The notes below the pieces were generated by a model, which made no database searches, had not been told where the DNA came from, and was given only the letters and a program-made list of their open reading frames with translations. A stretch of DNA of 64,000 nucleotides from Desulfocurvus vexinensis DSM 17965 (GTDB lineage: Bacteria; Desulfobacterota; Desulfovibrionia; Desulfovibrionales; Desulfovibrionaceae). The position numbers and the translations under genes were made by a program. The stretch spans positions 372,001 through 436,000 of the forward strand of contig NZ_JAEX01000001.1 of the NCBI RefSeq assembly GCF_000519125.1, given 5' to 3'. The stretch's first letter is position 1. Each line of letters opens with the position of its first letter. Shown here one piece after another: positions 43,801 to 51,683 of the stretch.

Positions 43801-44229
43801 CTAGATGTCGAGCTGCTTGGGGTTCTGCGCACCGTGGGGGTGCTCGGAGCCCGCGTAGACCTTCAGCTTCTTGAGCATGGCCCGGCCGATGCGGTTCTTG
43901 GGCAGCATGCCGCGCACGGCCTTGCGGATGACTTCCTCGGGCTTGGTGGCCAGCAGGTCCTTGAGGGTGACCTCGTGGATGCCGCCGACGTAGCCGGAGT
44001 AGCTGTAGTATTTCTTCTGGGCCAGCTTGGCGCCGGTGACCTTGATCTTCTCGGCGTTGACCACCACGACGAAGTCGCCGGTGTCCATGTGCGGGGCGAA
44101 CTCAGGCTTGTGCTTGCCGCGCAGCCGCACGGCAATTTCGGTGGCCAGGCGGCCCAGGATCTTGTCCTGCGCATCGACCACCAACCACTCGCGGGCGACC
44201 TCGCCCTGCTTCGGACTATATGTCTTCAT
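43801..44229 (-). CDS. rplM: Large-subunit ribosomal protein L13
   Basis: 142 residues, as in E. coli. It shows [43 protein letters not shown] and the [15 protein letters not shown] segment. First gene of the universal rplM-rpsI operon; a GAGGAG site precedes the ATG. Confidence 0.98.
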   Translation of the reverse strand: MKTYSPKQGEVAREWLVVDAQDKILGRLATEIAVRLRGKHKPEFAPHMDTGDFVVVVNAEKIKVTGAKLAQKKYYSYSGYVGGIHEVTLKDLLATKPEEVIRKAVRGMLPKNRIGRAMLKKLKVYAGSEHPHGAQNPKQLDI

Positions 44230-44259
44230 GGAAAGCTCCTCAGGTCAAAAAGTCGGAAC

Positions 44260-44293
44260 AAAGCTCCTTAAGAGCTTTCCTCCCGGCTGTCAA
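44260..44293 (-). promoter_or_regulatory. Promoter of rplM-rpsI
   Basis: Minus-strand TTGACA (44288-44293)-N17-TAAGGA (44265-44270). A short palindrome AAAGCTC-CTTAA-GAGCTTT (44260-44278) spans the -10. Confidence 0.55.
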
Positions 44294-44431
44294 TCAAAAT
44301 TGCACTGCGCGAAACGTAACAGGGACCGGAAACCTACCTGAAACTTTTTGGCTTGTGAAGCCCCTTTTCCGTGCTTTTCGCACCCGGGCCCCGCGCGGGC
44401 GGCCCGGATGGCCCGGCGGCCCGCGCGGGCC

Positions 44432-44460
44432 TTGAGCTTTGCCCGGCGCCGGGATAGGGT
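44432..44460 (+). promoter_or_regulatory. Promoter of the HD-hydrolase gene
   Basis: TTGAGC-N17-TAGGGT, with the same -10 hexamer and spacing as the ADH synthase leader promoter. Predicted start near 44467, 15 bases before the ATG. Confidence 0.6.
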
Positions 44461-44481
44461 GGGCCCATACCGGGAGCCGCC

Positions 44482-45729
44482 ATGACGATTATCCGCAAGA
44501 GCCTGCTGCAATTCATCTTCTCCGGCACGACCATGAAGCGCTGGAACGACAAGCTGCGCCCCGTGGAGCTTCTGGAAGTGGACAAGCAGGCCCACAAGAT
44601 GATGGCCGCCTGGATGCTCTTCATGCTCAACGCGCGCGGGCTGGACCCCGTCGCCCGCCGCGAGTTGGGCGACGCCGTGGTCGAGGGCGGGCTGTACGAC
44701 TACTTCTACCGCCTGGTGATCACCGACATCAAGCCGCCGATATTCTACAAGATCAAGGAAAACCCCGAGCACTACCGCCAGCTCACGGCCTGGGTGCTGG
44801 ATCAGCTCGAACCCCTGCTGCTGCCCGTGGGCCGCGAGTTCTGGGACCGCTTCCGGGCCCGGCTGTCGCAGCCCCCGGGCGCTGCCGGGCTGGCCGGGCG
44901 CATCCTCGACGCCGCGCACCTGTACGCGTCGAGCTGGGAGTTCAACCTCATCAAGGACCTCGGCCCCTGGGACGACGAAAAGGCCGGTATCGAGCAGTCC
45001 TTCACCGACGGCCTGCGCCGCTTCGAGGATCTGGCGGGCGTGTCCGAGCTCATGGCCGGGCCGCAGTCCGTGCTGGGGCGCTTCGCCCACCTGTGCGGGC
45101 AGCTGCGCTTCCAGACGCGCTGGTCGCAGACCCCGCGCATCCCCGAAACCTCGGTCCTGGGCCACCTGTTCATCGTCGCCGCCTACGCCTGGTTCCTGAG
45201 CCTGGCCGTGGGCGCCTGCCCGGCGCGCCGCCAGAACAACTTCTTCGCCGGGCTGTTCCACGACCTGCCCGAGGTGCTGACCCGCGACATCATCTCGCCG
45301 GTCAAGAAATCCGTGCGCACCATCGGCGACCTCATCCGCCAGTACGAGGACAGCGAGCTGGAGCGGCGGGTCTACGGGCCGCTGGAAGCCGGGGGCTTCG
45401 CCGACCTCTCCGCGCGCCTGGGCTATTTCCTGGGCCGCGAGACGGGCTCGGAGTTCCAGGCCGTGGTGGTGCGCGCCGGGGCGGTGCGCGCCGTGGGCTG
45501 GGAGGAGCTTCAGGGCCCCGGCAACCGCGACGACCAGGACCCCAAGGACGGCGAACTGCTCAAGGTCTGCGACAGTCTGGCGGCCTTCGTGGAGGCCTAT
45601 TCGGCCCTGCGCAACGGCATCTCGTCGGACCAGCTCCAGCAGGCCGTGTGGCGCCTGCGCCAGCACTACCAGACCTACGCCCTGGGCGACGAGCTGCACG
45701 TGGGCGCCCTGCTGGCCGACTTCGACTAG
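44482..45729 (+). CDS. HD-domain phosphohydrolase
   Basis: 415 residues. The HD motif is in the second half: a His in TSVLGHLFIVAAYAWFLSL, then FFAGLFHDLPEVLTRDIISPVKK. That GLFHDLPEVLTRDI stretch matches the 5'-nucleotidase YfbR-type HD proteins, which keep the Asp downstream (LLKVCDSLAAFVEAY). The first 200 residues are helical and not recognised. Substrate is probably a nucleotide, but this is inference. It has its own promoter and is followed after 220 bases by the metallo-hydrolase gene with another promoter. Confidence 0.82.
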   Translation: MTIIRKSLLQFIFSGTTMKRWNDKLRPVELLEVDKQAHKMMAAWMLFMLNARGLDPVARRELGDAVVEGGLYDYFYRLVITDIKPPIFYKIKENPEHYRQLTAWVLDQLEPLLLPVGREFWDRFRARLSQPPGAAGLAGRILDAAHLYASSWEFNLIKDLGPWDDEKAGIEQSFTDGLRRFEDLAGVSELMAGPQSVLGRFAHLCGQLRFQTRWSQTPRIPETSVLGHLFIVAAYAWFLSLAVGACPARRQNNFFAGLFHDLPEVLTRDIISPVKKSVRTIGDLIRQYEDSELERRVYGPLEAGGFADLSARLGYFLGRETGSEFQAVVVRAGAVRAVGWEELQGPGNRDDQDPKDGELLKVCDSLAAFVEAYSALRNGISSDQLQQAVWRLRQHYQTYALGDELHVGALLADFD

Positions 45730-45885
45730 GGCGGCGCCGGGCTTGGCGCCCGGTTGCCCCTGGCGGGCGGGGGGAAATGCCGGGCCCTGCGCCTTCGGCC
45801 CTCCCGGCCCCGCGTCCGGCCTCCGCCCTGGCCCCGCCCGCGACCCTCCCGCCTGCCTCCCGCGTCCGGCAAGTCCCCTCTTTTT

Positions 45886-45914
45886 TTGACCTTGCGCCGG
45901 GATGGGTGTATAAA
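45886..45914 (+). promoter_or_regulatory. Strong sigma-70-type promoter of the metallo-hydrolase gene
   Basis: TTGACC-N17-TATAAA within a locally AT-rich patch, ending 39 bases before the GTG start. The best -10 hexamer in the window. Confidence 0.8.
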
Positions 45915-45952
45915 TGGAAATCCTGCCGCCCGTTCCGTGAGGAGGTGCCGCC

Positions 45953-46909
45953 GTGAAAGTGACCGTCTGGGGCTGCCGCGGGTCGCTGCCCGTGTCCACC
46001 ACCGCCCCGACCATCCGCCGCAAGGTCGCCAAGGCCTTGCGGGCCGCCGCGCGCAAAAGCCTCGGCCCCGGCGCCGACGTGGAAGCCTTCATCGACTCCG
46101 AGTTGCCGTTTTCCGTCCACGGCTCCTACGGCTCCAACACCTGCTGCGTGCAGGTGGACGGCGGCGGCGAGGCCACCGTCATCGTGGACTGCGGCTCGGG
46201 CCTGCGCGACCTGGGCAACGCCGTGATCTCCACGCGTGGCCCCTCGGGCGGGCGTTACGACTTCCTCATGACCCACCTGCACTGGGACCACCTCATGGGC
46301 TTCCCGTTCTTCACCCCGGCCTACGTGCCCGGCAACGTCATCCGCTTCCACGGCTGCCACGAGGCCATGGAGCGCGCCCTGCGCACCCAGCAGTCGCCGC
46401 CGTTCTTCCCCGTGGGCTTCGACGACCTGGGCGCGGACATCGCCTTCAATACCCTGATCCCGGGCCGGACCACCGAGATCGGCGGCATGGCCGTGACGCC
46501 CTTCGCCCAGAACCACCCCGGCGGCTCCTACGGCTACCGCTTCGAGGCCGCTGGCAAATGCTTCGTCATGTCCACCGACAGCGAACACCGCGAGGACGCC
46601 GAGGCCGACGACTACCCCTTCCTGGAGCATGTGCGCGGCGCGGACCTCATGATCTTCGACGCCCAGTACACCTTCCAGGCCGCCAGCACGAGCAAGAAGG
46701 ACTGGGGCCATTCGTCCAACATCGTCGGCGTGGAGCTGGCCAAGCGCGCCGGGGTGCGCGCCCTGTGCCTCTTCCACCAGGAGCCAACCCTGGACGACGC
46801 CTCCATCGAGGCCTTCCACGACGAGACGCGGCGCTACGCCGGGCTGTTCATGCCCGAAACGCCCCTGGAGGTGCTCATGGCCTACGACGGCATGGTCGTC
46901 GAGGTCTGA
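45953..46909 (+). CDS. Metallo-beta-lactamase-fold hydrolase
   Basis: 318 residues. The metal site THLHWDH at 107-113, then QNHPGGSYGYR and STDSEHRE supply the remaining ligands; the N-terminus VTVWGCRGSLPV and VDCGSGLRDLG are typical of the RNase Z-like/PhnP-like branch. It starts at GTG, six bases after GAGGAGG. The next gene, a diguanylate cyclase, is 49 bases downstream and probably cotranscribed, so a role in signalling-nucleotide metabolism is possible but unproven. Confidence 0.85.
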   Translation: MKVTVWGCRGSLPVSTTAPTIRRKVAKALRAAARKSLGPGADVEAFIDSELPFSVHGSYGSNTCCVQVDGGGEATVIVDCGSGLRDLGNAVISTRGPSGGRYDFLMTHLHWDHLMGFPFFTPAYVPGNVIRFHGCHEAMERALRTQQSPPFFPVGFDDLGADIAFNTLIPGRTTEIGGMAVTPFAQNHPGGSYGYRFEAAGKCFVMSTDSEHREDAEADDYPFLEHVRGADLMIFDAQYTFQAASTSKKDWGHSSNIVGVELAKRAGVRALCLFHQEPTLDDASIEAFHDETRRYAGLFMPETPLEVLMAYDGMVVEV

Positions 46910-46958
46910 GCCGCAACACCCTCACCCCTCCCGGCCCCGGGCCGGACAAGGAGACGCC

Positions 46959-47951
46959 ATGCATCTGGCCGAGACCGACCTGGGCGAAACCCTGCTCATC
47001 CTCAATTTCGCCTCGCGGATGCTCACCGCAGCGTCGGACCGCGACATGGTCACCGACATGGCCCTGGAAACCCTGGCCGACTTCGCCGCCGCCCCGCGCG
47101 TGGCGCTGTGGACCCTGGCCCCCGACGGCGCCAGCCTGAGCCTGGACCGGGTGTTTTCCGGCAACGCCTCCTCCCGGCCCGCCCTGACCGTGCCCGTGGC
47201 GGGCGGCGCCTTCGAACGCGTGTTCACCGAAAAGCGCGACATGGCCTTCGCCCCGCTGCCCGGCGCCCCGGCCCCGCTGCCCGCCGGGCCCGAACCTGGC
47301 CAGGGCTGCCTCGTGCTGCCCGTGGTCGCCTCCAGCGGGCTGATCCTGGGCGCCCTGAGCCTGGAAACCGCCGCCCCCGCCCCCGAAACCCTGGCCTCCC
47401 TGCGCCTTTTGGCCACCGTGCTGGCCGTGAGCCTGGACAACGCCCGGCTCTTCGAGCTGGCCATGGTCGATGGCCTGACCGGGCTGTACATGCGCCGCTT
47501 CTACGACGCGCGCATGGCCGAGGAACTGGCCGCCCTGCGCCCCGGGGGCAGCGCCTGCCTCGTGGTCTTCGACATCGACCACTTCAAGCGCGTCAACGAC
47601 ACCTGGGGCCACGCCACCGGCGACATGGTCCTGCGCGAATTCGCCCACGTCGTGCGCCAGGGCGTGCGCCGCGGGCACGACCTCGCCTGCCGCTACGGCG
47701 GCGAGGAGTTCACCCTTATCATGCCCGCCACCGATGCCGCCCGGGCCCTGGAAATCGTCGAGGGCGTGCGCCACGCGGCCTCGGCCCTGGCCTTCCCGGG
47801 CATCGAGCCGCCCCTGCGCATCACCGTCAGCGCGGGCATCGCCCAGGCCGACGGCCCCGGACACACCGCCGAAAGCCTCTTCGCCCGCGCCGACACCGCC
47901 CTCTACGCCGCCAAGGAGGGCGGGCGCGACCGCGCCGTGGTCGCCAAGTAG
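46959..47951 (+). CDS. GAF-GGDEF diguanylate cyclase
   Basis: 330 residues. A GAF-like domain (about 15-165) precedes a GGDEF domain with DGLTGLYMRRF, FDIDHFKRVNDTWGH and the active-site RYGGEEF (GGEEF at 247-251), all intact. An RxxD inhibitory site (Arg238 to Asp241) lies five residues before GGEEF, so product inhibition is expected. No membrane segment. Synthesises c-di-GMP from two GTP. Downstream of the metallo-hydrolase in a likely two-gene operon. Confidence 0.93.
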   Translation: MHLAETDLGETLLILNFASRMLTAASDRDMVTDMALETLADFAAAPRVALWTLAPDGASLSLDRVFSGNASSRPALTVPVAGGAFERVFTEKRDMAFAPLPGAPAPLPAGPEPGQGCLVLPVVASSGLILGALSLETAAPAPETLASLRLLATVLAVSLDNARLFELAMVDGLTGLYMRRFYDARMAEELAALRPGGSACLVVFDIDHFKRVNDTWGHATGDMVLREFAHVVRQGVRRGHDLACRYGGEEFTLIMPATDAARALEIVEGVRHAASALAFPGIEPPLRITVSAGIAQADGPGHTAESLFARADTALYAAKEGGRDRAVVAK

Positions 47952-47977
47952 CGCCCGCGCCTGGGCGCTGCGCACGG

Positions 47978-48120
47978 CGTTGCCGGGGCGCTGCCCCGGA
48001 CCCCGGCTGGGGGGCGCCGCCCCCCAGCACCCCCCGCAAGGGGGCAATGCCCCCTTGACCCCGCACGCCGCCCCGGGGCCGCGCGGCAAAGCCCGCGCGG
48101 CCCCGGGGCGGGGGGGGGGG
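47978..48120. repeat. Cluster of nested GC palindromes ending in a G11 tract
   Basis: At least five hairpins in 140 bases: GGGGCGCTGCCCC, GCTGGGGGGCG with CGCCCCCCAGC, CCCCCCGCAAGGGGG, AAGGGGGCAATGCCCCCTT, and a long inverted repeat around GCAAAGC at 48069-48110. A run of eleven G follows (48110-48120). It looks like a REP/BIME-type intergenic element, but I see only one copy in the window. Confidence 0.6.
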
Positions 48121-48150
48121 CAACGGGTGGGGATTGCGGCAGAAAACATC

Positions 48151-48188
48151 GGGCCGGATTCCTCGCGGGGAATCCGGCCCGGGCGTTT
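48151..48188. terminator. Terminator-like hairpin between the GGDEF and Cys-rich genes
   Basis: Perfect stem GGGCCGGATT/AATCCGGCCC with a ten-base loop. Short T-runs lie on both sides (GCGTTTTC on plus, GATGTTTTC on minus), so it may serve both converging genes. Confidence 0.6.
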
Positions 48189-48209
48189 TCGGGGCGCGGG
48201 GAGGGGGCG

Positions 48210-48527
48210 CTATTCTCGTTGCCCGGCGGATTGCGCACGACGGCGGTCGGAGATGGCCTGCGCGGGGAACTCCGCCCCGGCGCCGCCGTCGGCGCGGCAG
48301 GTGCATGTCGAGCTCAACGTGCCGTCGCAGCAGACCACCCGCCCGTTCTGGCAGCCGCAGACACCTTTATGCCACGAGCAGCAGCCCCGCTGGGCAAGCG
48401 GGCCCTCGCCCGGGGGCAGGCCCTGGATGCCCCCGGGCCCGAAAGCGGAAACAGGGACGGGCTCGGTCGCCAGGGCCGGGCCGGACAGCGCAAGCAGCAG
48501 GATCAAGACCGCGACGCCGGTTTTCAT
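48210..48527 (-). CDS. Small secreted Cys-rich protein
   Basis: 105 residues with a signal peptide (MKTGVAVLILLLALSGPALA, cleavage after ALA). The mature part has a tight Cys cluster at about 49-77 with the pattern CCSWHKGVCGCQNGRVVCCD and then TCTC, found in many small secreted bacterial proteins of unknown function. Probably disulfide-bonded or metal-binding in the periplasm. GGAGG lies seven bases before the ATG. Confidence 0.82.
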   Translation of the reverse strand: MKTGVAVLILLLALSGPALATEPVPVSAFGPGGIQGLPPGEGPLAQRGCCSWHKGVCGCQNGRVVCCDGTLSSTCTCRADGGAGAEFPAQAISDRRRAQSAGQRE

Positions 48528-48711
48528 GGCGTTCCTCCTGGCAGCGGAAGAGTCTTGGTCTTGACTCGCGTAGCAGATATTTTGCGGAAGTGGAAGGCGG
48601 GGGCAAAAACGGGCCTTGCCCTGGCAGCGGCACCCGGGATGGGCGCAATGCAGGCGGGCCCCGGCCATTCCTGGCCGGGGCCCGCCCGCACGTTGATGCG
48701 CCGCAACGCGG

Positions 48712-49326
48712 CTAGTCGAAGAACTTGTCGATGGCGTTCTGGTCCATCTTGTCCTGCTTCTGGTCCGGGTCGGGCTGGGGGGTGGCGGGGGCTTCGGGGG
48801 CGGGCTGGGCCGGGGCCTGGGGGGAGACCTCCTTGCCCACGGCCACGGCCTGGGAGCGCACGAAGCAGATTTCCACCACCAGGTCGCCGTCGGGCGTGGT
48901 GAAGGGGATGGTCAGGATGGGCCCCGAGGCCGGGTGCGCCACGCGCAGGCCCTTGCCGATGACCACCGAGGGCGTCGAGGCCCGGAAGTTCAGGCCCATG
49001 GTGGACAGGTTCTGGCGCGCCTGGCCGGAGATCATGTTCGTCAGCTCGCCCACGGCGTCGGCGATGTCGTTGTTCAGCTCGGTGTATTCCTCGCCGATCA
49101 TGTTGCTGACGATGCGCAGGATGGCGCCCTTGGACAGCGACAGGGCGATGGTGCCCTCGGCGTGGCCGGTGATGCCGATGAGCCCGGTCACGTCGCACTG
49201 GGCCGTGCGCCGGGTGTTAATGTACGGACGCCCGGGCGTGGCCGAGACCATGGCCATGGTGGAAAGCACGTTGATGACGGCTTCCAGGAAGGGGTTGATG
49301 AACGCGACGTCGTACTTGATGGCCAT
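48712..49326 (-). CDS. cheX: CheX-family chemotaxis phosphatase with C-terminal tail
   Basis: 204 residues. Residues 1-155 are a CheX-like CheY-P phosphatase domain with the catalytic pair Glu94/Asn97 in GELTNMISG. From about 160 a Pro/Ala/Gln linker leads to a terminal helix DKMDQNAIDKFFD. The linker plus short helix resembles the FliM N-terminal CheY-binding peptide (typically SQDEIDALL), here at the C-terminus. It would lower CheY-P and terminate tumble signals. Near cheR and an HDOD gene, in a chemotaxis neighbourhood. Confidence 0.88.
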   Translation of the reverse strand: MAIKYDVAFINPFLEAVINVLSTMAMVSATPGRPYINTRRTAQCDVTGLIGITGHAEGTIALSLSKGAILRIVSNMIGEEYTELNNDIADAVGELTNMISGQARQNLSTMGLNFRASTPSVVIGKGLRVAHPASGPILTIPFTTPDGDLVVEICFVRSQAVAVGKEVSPQAPAQPAPEAPATPQPDPDQKQDKMDQNAIDKFFD

Positions 49327-49482
49327 GGCAGCCTGGGCTTTCCTGTTGAGAGGCGGCTGGCGGGCCCGGCCCGGAACGGGGAGCGGCTCGGGGGGCAGGG
49401 ACCGGTGCGCCCGCCGGGCGGCGGGCGCATCAATTCATAGACGCTCGGCGGCCCGAAGGCAAGCCCGGAACAGGTGCCTGGC

Positions 49483-50544
49483 CTAGAGGAAGGTCTCCAG
49501 GACTTCCTCGATGTGCAGGTCGTACAGCTCCATGAGCGGCTCGATGGTCTCCGGCGACAGCTTCAAAAGCTCCCAGGCCCCGGGGCTGACCCCGGGCAGC
49601 ACGAACTTGCCCCCCGCCGGAATCTCGGCGGCGTTGGCCATGTTGTCGGCCACCTGGACGACGGCGGCGTCCAGCGGGGAGGGCGCCTCCATGGGCGAGT
49701 GGTGGTGGCGCACCAGGGCGGTCATCTCCGGGGGGAAGTTCCAGGCCGCAAGCAGCGTCTGGCCGACCTCGGTGTGGTCGTAGCCGAACACCTCGCCCTC
49801 GGCGTCCACCACGGGCAGCATGTTCGACCGGGCGTGCAGCAGGGCCTGGGTCGAGGCGTAGGGCAGCTTCTTGAACAGGATGAGCCGCCCCACGTCGTGC
49901 AGCAGCCCGGCGGTGAACAGCCGCTCCACGCCCGCCCCGCGCACGCGCGAGGCCAGCAGCTTGGAGAAGATGCCCACGCTGATGGAGTGCTTCCAGAAGG
50001 TGCGCATGTCCATCAGCTCGGGCGGGATGTCCTTGAAAAAGTTGATGGTCGAGATGCCCAGGGCCAGGTTGGAGACCTCCTTGACGCCCAGCAGCGACAC
50101 GGCGTGGGGCACGGAGTCGATGCGCTCGGCAAAGCCGTAGAGCGGGCTGTTCACCAGCTTGAGCAGCTTGGCCGTCAGCGCCACGTCGGTGCCCACGACC
50201 CGGGCCACGTCGTCCGCCGAGCTGGTGGGCCTGTCCAGCTCTTCGCGCAGCCGGAAGTACACGTCGGGGAAGGAGGCGATCTTGGTTTCGGCGTCCACTA
50301 TCTCCCGGGGGCCGCCCTGCTGCTCCTGGTAGAACATGTCGCGCAGGTGTTCGACGTTGCGCGGCATGAGCTGGTCGATGGTCGGGAAGGTCCAGCCCGC
50401 CCGCAGCGCGGCCAGGGTACGGGCCACGGTCACGCGGTACAGGGCGACCATGGCTTCGTGGTCCGGGTCCACGTAGAGGAAGAAACCGCGAACGTAGCTT
50501 TCGGCTTCGGGGAAATCCGCGGCCCTGGTGTCGATCTGGTACAC
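49483..50544 (-). CDS. HDOD domain protein
   Basis: 353 residues. The HDOD domain (about 90-300) has TSSADDVARVVGTDVALTAK, LKLVNSPLYGFAERIDSVPHAVSLLG and TAGLLHDVGRLIL, with partial HD residues (LLHDVG, HHHSP). HDOD proteins are signalling scaffolds without proven enzymatic activity. The N-terminal 85 residues are not recognised. It starts at GTG after GGAGGG. It lies between cheX and cheR on the same strand, suggesting a motility or taxis role. Confidence 0.9.
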   Translation of the reverse strand: MYQIDTRAADFPEAESYVRGFFLYVDPDHEAMVALYRVTVARTLAALRAGWTFPTIDQLMPRNVEHLRDMFYQEQQGGPREIVDAETKIASFPDVYFRLREELDRPTSSADDVARVVGTDVALTAKLLKLVNSPLYGFAERIDSVPHAVSLLGVKEVSNLALGISTINFFKDIPPELMDMRTFWKHSISVGIFSKLLASRVRGAGVERLFTAGLLHDVGRLILFKKLPYASTQALLHARSNMLPVVDAEGEVFGYDHTEVGQTLLAAWNFPPEMTALVRHHHSPMEAPSPLDAAVVQVADNMANAAEIPAGGKFVLPGVSPGAWELLKLSPETIEPLMELYDLHIEEVLETFL

Positions 50545-50632
50545 GCCTGCCCTCCGTATCTGTGTGGCGCGGCCTTGGCCGGCCTGTGCTGCCCTGTGCC
50601 CCGCTCGGGGCGCCCCCGCCCGCCGGGCGGTC

Positions 50633-51508
50633 CTAGCCCTTGATGTAGGCGATGCCGCCCGGCTTGAACACGGGCCGGAACGCCGTGGACAGCTTGTGGA
50701 TGCTTTCCGAATGCCCCAGGAACAGGTGCCCGCCGGGCAGGAGATTGTCGTAGAACGCCGAGATAACCTGCTTTTTCATGGGGTCGTCGAAGTAGATGAT
50801 CACGTTGCGGCAGAACACGATCTGCGAGGGCGGCACGCGCCGGGTCTGGGCGCGGTCCGAGAGGTTGATGGGCCCGAAGCTGACCAGCTTCTGGACCTTG
50901 GACTTGATCTGGAACTCGCCGCCGCCCACGTCGTCGAAATATTTGGTGATCATGCCCCGGGGCGTGGTGCGCAGGGCGTAGTCTCCGTAGACCCCCCGGC
51001 GGCACTTTTCCAGCATGGCCGGGGACAGGTCGTTGGCCGTGATGCGGATGCGCCAGCCGATGATGGACATGCCCAGCACCTCGTGCAGCAGGATGGCCAG
51101 GGTGTAGGGCTCCTCGCCCGACGAGCACCCGGCGGACCAGATGGACAGCTCCTTGCGCCCGGCCTTCTCCTGGGCTTCCAGGGCCTCGCGCAGGATATGG
51201 TCCTTGAACATGGTCAGCTGCTTGATGTCGCGGAAGAAGCTCGTCTCGTTGGTGGTGATGCGCTCGCACAGCGCGTCCATTTCCTTGGTCCGGTTGGCGT
51301 CCAGGCGCAGGTAGTCGTAGTAGTCCTTGAACGAGGCGAGGTTGAGCTCCTGCAGGCGGGTGCCCAGACGGTTCTCCAGCAGGTACTTGCGCTTCTCCGG
51401 AATGCTGATGCCCGTTTTGGCATAAATGAAGTCGCGCAGCTGCGCGAACTCGGCATCGCTGATCTTCGGCTGCTTGCGCAGGGTGAGCGAACTGCCCAGA
51501 ACTCCCAT
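50633..51508 (-). CDS. cheR: Chemotaxis protein methyltransferase CheR
   Basis: SAM-dependent methylation of glutamates on chemoreceptors. 291 residues, with the N-terminal helical domain (AQLRDFIYAKTGISIPEKRKYLLENRLGTR split over 30-60), TTNETSFFRD near residue 95, the SAM site LSIWSAGCSSGEEPYTLAI and the catalytic-domain stretch VFCRNVIIYFDD. Start 51508 (MGVLGSS) has GGAGA nine bases upstream. Likely acts on the MCPs encoded at 14.5-25 kb. No receptor-tethering pentapeptide was seen on those MCPs. Confidence 0.95.
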   Translation of the reverse strand: MGVLGSSLTLRKQPKISDAEFAQLRDFIYAKTGISIPEKRKYLLENRLGTRLQELNLASFKDYYDYLRLDANRTKEMDALCERITTNETSFFRDIKQLTMFKDHILREALEAQEKAGRKELSIWSAGCSSGEEPYTLAILLHEVLGMSIIGWRIRITANDLSPAMLEKCRRGVYGDYALRTTPRGMITKYFDDVGGGEFQIKSKVQKLVSFGPINLSDRAQTRRVPPSQIVFCRNVIIYFDDPMKKQVISAFYDNLLPGGHLFLGHSESIHKLSTAFRPVFKPGGIAYIKG

Positions 51509-51592
51509 GGATGTCTCTCCTTCCCGACGGACGCGGTGATCCAACAAGACCCAGGCTAGCAGATTTGCGCGGCCTGGGGAAGCCCGGCCATG

Positions 51593-51639
51593 AAAAAAGC
51601 CCTGCCTGTGCGGGGGGGGGGGGGGCGCGCAGGCAGGGC
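51593..51639 (-). terminator. Terminator of the metal ATPase gene with a G14 loop
   Basis: A 10-bp stem GCCCTGCCTG/CAGGCAGGGC (51599-51608 with 51630-51639), followed on the minus strand by six T. The 21-base loop holds a run of 14 G on the plus strand (51612-51625). Confidence 0.85.
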
Positions 51640-51683
51640 GGGGCGGGGCCGGGGGGCGGCCCCCGAGGGGGATTTCTGGCGGG

